Assembly (NCBI GenBank): GCA_031267485.1
Contig: JAIRYY010000146.1
Location: 1-5,311, forward strand
Direction of reading: 5' to 3'
DNA from: Tannerella sp.
Lineage (GTDB): Bacteria > Bacteroidota > Bacteroidia > Bacteroidales > Tannerellaceae
DNA: 5,311 bases
Shown here piece after piece: positions 1 through 5,311 of the stretch. The notes below the pieces were generated by a model. The model worked only from the letters and a program-made list of their open reading frames with translations. It ran no database searches and was not told the DNA's origin. The translations under genes and the position numbers were made by a program. Position 1 is the stretch's first letter. The number at the start of each line of letters is the position of its first letter.

Positions 1-2
1 GA

Positions 3-52
3 AAAATCAATGAGTTCTATAATACATTGGAGATTGACAATGAGGATCCATA
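3..52 (+). pseudogene. Possible upstream fragment of the interrupted radical SAM-like gene
   Basis: The frame starting at position 3 is open to the TAG at 51-53 and reads KINEFYNTLEIDNEDP. If the IS plus one copy of the 7-bp repeat is removed, this frame continues as DPYRTFQLSS into the fragment right of the IS. I see no family motif in these 16 residues. The stretch also contains the promoter -35 box, so it may instead belong to the IS and the frame may be chance. It is listed only because the frames agree. Confidence 0.25.
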
Positions 53-62
53 GATATAAAAT
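34..62 (+). promoter_or_regulatory. Candidate sigma-70-type promoter for the transposase
   Basis: A perfect -35 box TTGACA lies at 34-39. A -10 box TAAAAT (five of six matches to consensus) lies at 57-62, with an ideal 17-bp spacer. Transcription would start near 68-70, about 16 bases before the transposase start codon, so the leader would be very short. An overlapping weaker -10, TATAAA at 55-60, is also possible. The boxes are read directly from sequence; promoter activity is inferred. If the IS begins at 53, the -35 box would belong to flanking DNA and this would be a hybrid promoter. If the IS begins further left, the promoter is its own. Confidence 0.6.
46..52. repeat. Candidate 7-bp target duplication, left copy
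   Basis: ATCCATA here recurs in direct orientation at 1733-1739. Removing 53-1739 joins GAT CCA TA to T CGC ACT, which keeps one reading frame open across the junction. A 7-bp match between two flanks of this size can arise by chance, and this copy also forms part of the hairpin arm, so support is modest. Confidence 0.35.
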
Positions 63-75
63 ATATCTATGGAGG
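47..75 (+). promoter_or_regulatory. Hairpin overlapping the transposase ribosome binding site
   Basis: An 11-bp perfect inverted repeat spans 47-73: TCCATAGATAT pairs with ATATCTATGGA around the five-base loop AAAAT. The ribosome binding site GGAGG is at 71-75, ten bases before the ATG at 86, so its first three bases lie in the right arm. An RNA started at the predicted promoter (about 68-70) would lack the left arm and leave the site free. An RNA reading in from outside would contain both arms and partly mask it. Such masking is established for IS10 and IS50 transposase genes; its use here is inference. Confidence 0.6.
58..71 (+). repeat. Left copy of 14-bp IS inverted repeat
   Basis: AAAATATATCTATG here is the exact reverse complement of CATAGATATATTTT at 1677-1690. 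It covers most of the -10 box and runs to the edge of the Shine-Dalgarno sequence. It also pairs locally with 47-57 as part of the hairpin. It may be part of the transposase binding site at the left end. Confidence 0.55.
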
Positions 76-85
76 TGGCCGAGCT

Positions 86-1681
86 ATGCCGGAAGGACGT
101 CAAATTATCCATGGGCGCGAATATGTCTATAAGTATATTTCGATTTGGAACAAGGAAAAGCGGCGTTCCGAGCAGAAACGTGAATACACCGGCAGAATGA
201 TTAACGGTGAGTTTGTCCCGAACAAACAATATCGTTTGCAGCAAGAGCTTTTACGAGAGCAGTCAGAACGGAAACACGGCCAAAAGCCGACCGCTGACTG
301 TAAACGACTTTTCGCCGGAGCCGGGTATTTGTTTGACAAGATCGGGGAAAAAATAGGTTTGACGCAAGATATAAAAGCCTGTTTTCCACAACATTATAAT
401 GAAATCTTGTCACTTGCGTATTATTTGGCCCTAGAACCGCATTCACCGCTTTATAGATTTAATAAATGGGCAATAACTCACGAGCATCCCTACGGCCGAG
501 CCATTCCTTCACAGCGCAGCAGTGAGCTTTTATCGCAGATTATAGAGAAACCCAAGATGGATTTCTTGAAGCGACAAGCGAAGAGAAGGAGCGAAATAGA
601 GTATCTTTTCTACGACAGTACATCCGTCAGTTCGTACTCGGAACAACTCAAGCAGGTCAAGTATGGTAAAAACAAGGACGGCGACAGTCTTGCTCAGATC
701 AACCTCGCACTCTTGTTTGGGCAAAAATCCGGCCTTCCGGCTTACTACCGTAAGCTTTCAGGTCATATCACGGATGTGATGACGATAGGAAATTTGATTG
801 CAGGCGTCGACTACCTAGATATCAAGAAGGTGAAACTGGTGATGGATCGCGGATTTTACAGCGAGAAGAATTTGAATGATTTGATGAAAAAACACTATAA
901 GTTTATTATCGGCGCGAAGGTCTCGCTGAAATTTATACAATCTCAATTTTCGAAAGACGTATATGACTTTGATAGGCGTGAGCGATATAATTCAGATACA
1001 GGATTATTTATAAAAACACAGACTATAGAGTGGAATTATAAAGAGACGAAGGCACGAAGTGGTGATGTAGTGAATGCAAAGCGACGGTTATATGTCCATA
1101 TATACTACAATGATCAACATGCAACAGATGATAAAATTCGATTTAATAAACGACTTGATGAAATGGAGGGTGATATTTGTAAGGGAAATATGAAGTATGA
1201 ACGAGAAAAAGAGTGCTTGAAATATTATGAAATCAAGAATACATCGGCGCGTGGTATCTCATTCATGCCGAAGCAGGAAGTTATTGATAAAGTACGGAGA
1301 AACTTCGGATTCTTCGTTCTCCTATCGAATGGTGTAAAGGATCCTATTGAAGCTATTCGCATCTATAGAGCGAAGGATATGGTAGAGAAAGCGTTCAATG
1401 ACTTGAAAGACCGACTGAATATGCGCAGGACATCGGTCAGCTCCGAGGAAAATTTGGAAGGAAAGCTGTTTATTCAATTTTTGTCGCTTATCTATGTATC
1501 GTACATCAAACGTGCTATGGAAGAGGCCAAGCTATTTAAGAGCAAAACTATGCAGGAGTTGCTCGATGATTTGGATATCATCGAGAAGTTTCAAATGCCG
1601 GGGAAAGAGGCATTTTATGGCGAAATTACGGAGAAACAGCGGAATATCTACACTGCTCTCGGGGTCACCCCTCCCGCATAG
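86..1681 (+). CDS. IS1634-type (IS4-like) DDE transposase
   Basis: This 531-residue protein would catalyse cut-and-paste movement of the surrounding insertion sequence through an RNase H-fold DDE active site acting on the element's ends. Visible signatures, in order, are the first Asp at D177 in LFYDSTS, the second at D254 in LVMDRGFYSE, and the Glu at E434 in YRAKDMVEKAFNDLK. The last motif fits the IS4-type Y-(2)-R-(3)-E-(6)-K pattern with Y427, K430 (Lys in place of Arg), E434 and K441. A long stretch between D254 and E434, about 180 residues, fits the beta-strand insertion domain of this group. The length is normal and there is no frameshift, so the enzyme looks intact. ATG at 86 is chosen because GGAGG lies ten bases upstream. 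The last residues are APA-like small residues, and the stop lies inside an inverted repeat shared with the left end. The gene is AT-richer than the kinase to its right, as expected of an incoming element. Confidence 0.93.
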   Translation: MPEGRQIIHGREYVYKYISIWNKEKRRSEQKREYTGRMINGEFVPNKQYRLQQELLREQSERKHGQKPTADCKRLFAGAGYLFDKIGEKIGLTQDIKACFPQHYNEILSLAYYLALEPHSPLYRFNKWAITHEHPYGRAIPSQRSSELLSQIIEKPKMDFLKRQAKRRSEIEYLFYDSTSVSSYSEQLKQVKYGKNKDGDSLAQINLALLFGQKSGLPAYYRKLSGHITDVMTIGNLIAGVDYLDIKKVKLVMDRGFYSEKNLNDLMKKHYKFIIGAKVSLKFIQSQFSKDVYDFDRRERYNSDTGLFIKTQTIEWNYKETKARSGDVVNAKRRLYVHIYYNDQHATDDKIRFNKRLDEMEGDICKGNMKYEREKECLKYYEIKNTSARGISFMPKQEVIDKVRRNFGFFVLLSNGVKDPIEAIRIYRAKDMVEKAFNDLKDRLNMRRTSVSSEENLEGKLFIQFLSLIYVSYIKRAMEEAKLFKSKTMQELLDDLDIIEKFQMPGKEAFYGEITEKQRNIYTALGVTPPA

Positions 1682-1690
1682 ATATATTTT
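1677..1690 (-). repeat. Right copy of 14-bp IS inverted repeat
   Basis: CATAGATATATTTT matches the reverse complement of 58-71 without a mismatch. It contains the transposase stop codon (TAG at 1679-1681), so coding sequence and presumed transposase-binding end overlap. Just beyond it lies TTCGGGATTTCAGG (1691-1704). The reverse complement of that stretch, read toward the repeat, loosely resembles TGAGGATCC at 41-49, suggesting the similarity between the two ends extends outward with gaps. Confidence 0.5.
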
Positions 1691-1731
1691 TTCGGGATTT
1701 CAGGTTAAAAAACCTTGGCTTTATGGAACAC

Positions 1732-1890
1732 AATCCATATCGCACTTTTCAGCTTTCCTCTTGTGTACCCTTCCCTGGTACCCCTATGTATGCGGAAATG
1801 GTAAAGACGCATGGAAAAGAAAAGATGGCTGACTTTCTCCGTTATGATGGAGCACAAGATACAATAATGCAGGAACTACGTATGGCGTAA
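1732..1890 (+). pseudogene. 3' fragment of a radical SAM-like gene
   Basis: This frame is open from within the IS end to TAA at 1888-1890. It gives about 52 residues, starting near NPYRTFQLSSCVPFPGTPMY and ending QELRMA. The VPFPGTPMYAEM stretch is typical of the C-terminal part of radical SAM proteins, especially those with an N-terminal B12-binding domain, where a P-[FY]-PGT-x-[LMY]-Y motif follows the last beta strand of the barrel. The CxxxCxxC iron-sulfur motif and the rest of the barrel are missing, so no enzyme activity is possible from this piece. It could be the end of a gene split by the IS, with its 5' part left of the window. It is AT-richer than the kinase region. Family assignment rests on one motif plus flanking pattern; the substrate is unknown. 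Confidence 0.55.
1733..1739. repeat. Candidate 7-bp target duplication, right copy
   Basis: This is the direct repeat of ATCCATA at 46-52. It falls inside the radical SAM-like reading frame, where it encodes part of N-P-Y, just upstream of the PFPGTPMY motif. Confidence 0.35.
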
Positions 1891-1897
1891 CCTCATC

Positions 1898-2160
1898 TCA
1901 ATTTGGATATGGGTTTCCTTGTTCTTCCGTTGCGGCGGCACTGGAAATCACCACGGAAGAGTTGGCGGCGACCGGACCAACGATTTCTTTCAGGGCATCA
2001 CCTGAGGAATCGGCCAAATTGGCGGCTTCGCCTATACCGGTCACGGCCGACCCGACTTCCTGAATAGTGTTTTTTCGGACTGCTGGACGGCGCTGATGCT
2101 GCTGCCCGCTTCCCGGGTTGCGGACATGGTTTTTTCCGCCGGCTTGCGCTGTAGTAGTTC
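1898..2160 (-). pseudogene. Relic of a methyl-accepting chemotaxis protein signalling domain
   Basis: The minus strand encodes a stretch typical of the returning helix of the cytoplasmic coiled-coil of chemotaxis receptors. From about 2160 it reads roughly E-(LLQ)-RKPAEKTMSATREAG and then SSISAVQQSEK. After a frame change near 2070 it continues TIQEVGSAVTGIGEAANLA, DSSGDALKEIVG and ISSAAATEEQ, to about 1919. This matches the known order DEVRKLAEKT...I..I...T..NI..V......I..A..LA..SG.AL.EIV......ATEEQ. The two halves are in different frames; one extra A in the A6 run (T6 at 2069-2074 on the plus strand) restores the frame. The ligand-binding domain, HAMP, the hairpin tip that binds CheA/CheW and the C-terminal end are all missing. 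After TEEQ the frame runs into six unrelated residues and a stop at 1898-1900. It cannot make a working receptor. Confidence 0.75.
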
Positions 2161-2168
2161 ATACTGTT

Positions 2169-5100
2169 TTATGCCCGGTTATCCGCAAGCATTTCCTCCA
2201 GCCGTTTCGCCAAGGACTCATACTCACAATAATCCACTTGTTCCCGAAGCCACGCAATGTTGTCCGCTCCCGCTTCGTATGCAAAATTCTCCAGTTCCGC
2301 CAAAAGGTTATCCACCTCCACGGTGTTGAAACACCGGGCGGCTGCGAGCATTTTTTTGAGAATCTCCTCATCCGGCGCGGCCCGGCGCGGTTTTTCCTTT
2401 CCTTTCCCGACATCGCGCGCAGGGATGTTTTTCAAAAACTCCTCCAGCTTGGCGAGCAGTGCTGTCGTCGCGTCCATCAAGGCAGGATGGCCCATGCGCA
2501 CAGTCTCCCATTCCTCCGCCTTTGCCGCGCGCTCCAGCGCCTCCGCCTGTCTGCCTACGAAGTCGGCGCAAACGGCGTAGCTCGATCCCTTCAGTCCGTG
2601 TACGGCCGTGGCATATTCTTTCATACCTTCTTTTGCGGGATGCGCACGTTCCCCGGCGGAAAGTTTTTCGAACAGCTCCGGCGTATGCCGGACGTAGGAC
2701 CGGATGATTCCGAAATACCGTTCTTCACTGTCATAGCGCGCTATACCGGCCTTGATGTCGATGCCGTCGATGCGGACGTCGACCGGCGTCACCGCGCGGA
2801 AGTCGTCCGGCGTCACCACAACCTCGTCCGGCAACGACCCGCATCTTTCCACGGCCCTTGTACCGTCCGGGATTTTTGCGCCGCCTGAAGCCGTCGCTCC
2901 GTCCGGAGTCCGTGTGCCGTCCGGGTCTTTGGCGTTTTCTTTCCTGTGCACCCACTGGTTCAGAATCGCGTCCAACTGATGGATGTCGATGGGTTTGGAG
3001 ATGAACCCGTTGAAGCCGTTCCTGAGAAACATGTCGCGGGTGCCCGAAACCGCGTTGGCCGTGAGGGCCACGACAGGCACGGTACGCGCATATTCCGTGT
3101 CGATCTCTTCCCGTATGATGCGCGTCGCTTCCACGCCGTCCATCTCCGGCATCATGTGGTCCATGAAAACGATGTCGTACTTCCCGGAGGCGGGGGCGTC
3201 CTCGGGGACCGCCCGGATGCGCTCAATCGCCTCCCGCCCGCTCGAGACGCAGTCGATCGTCAGACCGTAGGGCAGCATCAGGCCCCTCGCCACATCCAGG
3301 TTCATCATGAGGTCGTCCACAACAAGAACTCTCCCCTGCGGCATAAGGGAGCGAACCAGATTGCGGCGGCCCCGCATGCGATTTTCCATAAAGTGCAACC
3401 GGCGCAGGTTGTCCGCCGTTTCACGGCCGATGGGAGTCGTGCCGGCGCTTTTCAGGCGCAACGTCACAGAAAAGACGCTGCCCCGCCCGTACCTGCTTCT
3501 CACTCTGATCGTGCCGCCCATCAGTTCTGTGAGGTGTTTCACGATGGACAAGCCCAGCCCGGTGCCTTCGACACTGCGGTCGGACAGCGATTGCATCCGC
3601 CTGTATTCCTCGAAGAGCTTCCCTGTTTCCTCTTTTTTGATGCCCACGCCCGTATCCATGACGGTGATGCGGACAACGGCATCGTCGCCTTCGCACCGGC
3701 TGCGCACACGAAAGACCACACGCCCCTCATTGGTGTATTTGAAAGCGTTGGAGAGCAGGTTGTTCATGACCTGCTTCACGCGCAATTCGTCGCCGATGAG
3801 TACGGCGGGCATGGTTTCGCTGATGTCCAGGGTGAAGGAGACAGGTTTGGAACTGATTCTCACGATGTTGAGCTGCACGACATCGTTGATGAGGGTGGGA
3901 ATGTCGAACGCTTTCGGTGTGATCTCGAAACCGCCCGCCTCGATCCTGGAGATGTCCAGAATGTCGTTGACGATGGCCAGCAGGTTCGCTCCCGAGTTGA
4001 GTATTTTTTCAAGGTTGCCCTGTGTGCGTTCGGACAGATTTTCCCGAAGTTCCACCTCCGAAAGTCCTATGATCGCGTTGAGAGGCGTACGCAGTTCATG
4101 GCTCACCTTCGCCAGAAAAGCGCTTTTTGCCTTCGTGGCGGCCAGTGCGCCGGCATGCGCCTTCACGAGGATCTGCATCGTCTCCCTGCGCCTGACGGCG
4201 TTCGCCATGAGAAGGCTGCCGGACAGGAGAATGTCCTCTTCACCCTGCGTGAATTCACGCTCCTGCCGGCAACCGGCAAAGCCGACAAAGCCCCAGAATG
4301 CCTCCTCCAGAAAGACGGGAATACAGATCAGGGAGAGAATTCCCGACGAAGCGATGTTCAGACGATCCGCATTCGACAGCCTGCTGTGCAGAATTTTCAC
4401 ATTTTCGTTGCGGGAGAGCCGCTCCCGCCAGTCCGGCAGGCTTTCAAGCGTGAAGTTTCCCGCCCCGAGAGCAAGGGGTTGGTATTGTTTGCCGACATCG
4501 CTGAACCAGACGGCAACCGCTCTGAACCTGCCCCTGCCTTCCCGTTCATCGGTTTTCCAGATGAAAATGCGGTCAAGCCCGAAGGCCGACGCCATCATCT
4601 GCATACATGTCTGCAGCGCCTCCTCGAACGTTTTCTCATCCGCCGCCATGAGCGACACAACGGCTTTGTTGACGATATACATCATCTCGCCCAGCCGCTT
4701 CGTTTCCTCGGCGGCGGACCGGGCGGCGGCGAGTGACTCCCGCTCGGCGCGGGTCAGCTTCCTGAAGAAGGCGACGATGATGAACGCCATCAGGCCGTAG
4801 GCCAGCGCAAGAAGAACGAAAATGACTTTCGACGACCGGTTCAGGGTGATTTCAATATCCGAGAGCAATTCGTTGGCCCAGATATAGCCTATGACTCTGC
4901 CTTGCCTGACGACGGGGAGCATGGCGTTCATTATGTCGCCGCGGACCATTGTGCCCAGTTCGACCGCAGGCGTATTTGTCGCCATTACCCGGCGTCCGGG
5001 ATGGTCCGGCGGGATGGTCACGCCGACGAGGTTGCCGAATCGGGCAAACGGCCCGTAGGTGAGTGAGGCATCAAGATCGAACGAATAGTACCCCACTCCC

Positions 5101-5311
5101 AATCCCTCGGAAACCGAAGCGGTTTCCTCCGTCGCCTCGCGCAACGCCCTGTTCAGAACGGCGATTTTTTCCTCGCGCGGCGCGTTTTCCGCCCCCGCCT
5201 CCCGCAGTATCCCGTCATACCCTTCCGGGCCGAGACGCCGGTCGAGTATCCGTGCGAGCGACATCAGGTGTTCGCTTTTCTGTGAGAGGAACATGTCCTG
5301 ACTGACATACC
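2169..5311 (-). CDS. Tripartite hybrid sensor histidine kinase with HPt (5' end outside window)
   Basis: Membrane-bound kinase that would sense a periplasmic signal and pass phosphate along His-Asp-His to a response regulator not seen here. Residues are counted from the first in-window ATG (5292-5294). 1-155: extracytoplasmic sensor containing IMNAMLPVV and GYIWANEL; type not recognised. 156-177: transmembrane helix. About 205-370: GAF-like region. 390-450: HisKA with H399 in VSHELRTPLNA. 500-615: HATPase with N516 (N box), D547 in DTGVGI (G1) and GTGLGLSIV (G2). 655-775: receiver with D660/D661, phospho-acceptor D712 in FMDHMMPEMDG, T745 and K767. 845-955: HPt with H899 in VHGLKGSS. 975-1041: charged helical tail without a phospho-His. 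All key residues are present, so it looks functional. The frame stays open to the window edge, no good ribosome binding site precedes that ATG, and the first membrane helix is missing, so the true start lies beyond 5311. Confidence 0.93.
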   Translation of the reverse strand, partial: YVSQDMFLSQKSEHLMSLARILDRRLGPEGYDGILREAGAENAPREEKIAVLNRALREATEETASVSEGLGVGYYSFDLDASLTYGPFARFGNLVGVTIPPDHPGRRVMATNTPAVELGTMVRGDIMNAMLPVVRQGRVIGYIWANELLSDIEITLNRSSKVIFVLLALAYGLMAFIIVAFFRKLTRAERESLAAARSAAEETKRLGEMMYIVNKAVVSLMAADEKTFEEALQTCMQMMASAFGLDRIFIWKTDEREGRGRFRAVAVWFSDVGKQYQPLALGAGNFTLESLPDWRERLSRNENVKILHSRLSNADRLNIASSGILSLICIPVFLEEAFWGFVGFAGCRQEREFTQGEEDILLSGSLLMANAVRRRETMQILVKAHAGALAATKAKSAFLAKVSHELRTPLNAIIGLSEVELRENLSERTQGNLEKILNSGANLLAIVNDILDISRIEAGGFEITPKAFDIPTLINDVVQLNIVRISSKPVSFTLDISETMPAVLIGDELRVKQVMNNLLSNAFKYTNEGRVVFRVRSRCEGDDAVVRITVMDTGVGIKKEETGKLFEEYRRMQSLSDRSVEGTGLGLSIVKHLTELMGGTIRVRSRYGRGSVFSVTLRLKSAGTTPIGRETADNLRRLHFMENRMRGRRNLVRSLMPQGRVLVVDDLMMNLDVARGLMLPYGLTIDCVSSGREAIERIRAVPEDAPASGKYDIVFMDHMMPEMDGVEATRIIREEIDTEYARTVPVVALTANAVSGTRDMFLRNGFNGFISKPIDIHQLDAILNQWVHRKENAKDPDGTRTPDGATASGGAKIPDGTRAVERCGSLPDEVVVTPDDFRAVTPVDVRIDGIDIKAGIARYDSEERYFGIIRSYVRHTPELFEKLSAGERAHPAKEGMKEYATAVHGLKGSSYAVCADFVGRQAEALERAAKAEEWETVRMGHPALMDATTALLAKLEEFLKNIPARDVGKGKEKPRRAAPDEEILKKMLAAARCFNTVEVDNLLAELENFAYEAGADNIAWLREQVDYCEYESLAKRLEEMLADNRA

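Larger units (their letters stand above)
53..1732 (+). mobile_element. IS1634/IS4-type insertion sequence (ends approximate)
   Basis: A single transposase gene flanked by related AT-rich ends marks this as an insertion sequence of roughly 1.7 kb. The boundaries given assume that ATCCATA at 46-52 and 1733-1739 is the target duplication. Against this, the bases just inside (GATATAAA on the left, the complement of ...GAACACA on the right) do not form a terminal inverted repeat. An alternative right end is near 1704, after TTCGGGATTTCAGG, with the left end at or before the promoter (34) or even outside the window. The inverted repeat 58-71/1677-1690 is the only clear end-to-end similarity. Some IS1634-family members are known for long, variable target duplications, which could hide the true boundary. 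The presence of the element is secure; its exact ends are not. Confidence 0.5.

Noticed and set aside
1702..1715. Palindrome AGGTTAAAAAACCT as a transcription terminator
   Set aside because: The stem is only five base pairs, AT-containing, and no T-tract follows it. It could equally be part of the IS end.
1494..1832. 112-codon plus-strand frame running out of the transposase into the flank
   Set aside because: It overlaps the transposase 3' end in another frame and shows no family motif. The flank is better explained by the radical SAM-like frame.
2169..2580. Second HPt domain or separate small gene at the kinase C-terminus
   Set aside because: There is one HPt motif only (H899). The tail has no phospho-acceptor histidine and is in frame with the kinase without a break.
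2946..4736. Long open frame (596 codons) on the plus strand, opposite the kinase gene
   Set aside because: It lies entirely antisense to the well-supported kinase. Its protein is rich in His, Arg, Asp and Val without any motif, as expected for the complement of a GC-rich gene.
3307..4800. Second long plus-strand open frame (497 codons) opposite the kinase
   Set aside because: Same reason: it is rich in Ser and Arg, has no domain signature, and overlaps another antisense frame that is equally motif-free.
5292..5294. ATG as the true start of the histidine kinase
   Set aside because: The frame stays open upstream to the window edge, no suitably spaced Shine-Dalgarno sequence is present, and the expected first membrane helix before the periplasmic domain is absent. 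The start most likely lies outside the window.
1..5311. Novel defence, toxin-antitoxin or CRISPR-type system
   Set aside because: No repeat-spacer array, nuclease, toxin pair or other accessory enzyme is visible. All recognisable content is IS, kinase and gene debris.

Overview
The window comes from a bacterium and has two compartments of different base composition. The left third (about 1-1900) is AT-richer and carries an insertion sequence. The right part (about 1915-5311) is clearly GC-rich and carries signal-transduction genes. The GC-rich compartment looks like the host chromosome. A large hybrid histidine kinase beside a decayed chemotaxis receptor fits a sensory-rich anaerobe, such as a Desulfovibrionaceae, Synergistota or Negativicutes member. 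That taxonomic guess rests on the style of the proteins only and is weak.

Layout. Positions 1-85 hold a near-consensus promoter and a hairpin whose right arm overlaps the Shine-Dalgarno sequence of the next gene. Positions 86-1681 (+) encode a 531-residue IS1634/IS4-type DDE transposase with its catalytic triad visible. Positions 1682-1890 hold the right end of the IS and then the last ~50 codons of a gene that resembles the C-terminal part of a (B12-binding) radical SAM protein. The left-hand flank may hold a piece of the same gene, separated by the IS, with a 7-bp candidate target duplication. Positions 1898-2160 (-) are a frameshifted relic of a methyl-accepting chemotaxis protein signalling domain. 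Positions 2169-5311 (-) are a tripartite hybrid histidine kinase: periplasmic sensor, transmembrane helix, GAF-like region, HisKA, HATPase, receiver, HPt and a C-terminal tail. Its 5' end runs off the window.

How it fits together. The kinase is the only apparently functional host gene here. Its own receiver and HPt domains make a four-step His-Asp-His-Asp relay likely, ending on a response regulator that is not in the window. The ~480 bp between kinase and transposase contain only gene debris from two unrelated genes in opposite orientations. This is consistent with an IS-associated deletion or rearrangement hot spot. I see no RNA gene, CRISPR array, phage gene or defence system. The most unusual signals are the translation-control arrangement at the IS left end and the debris at its right end.
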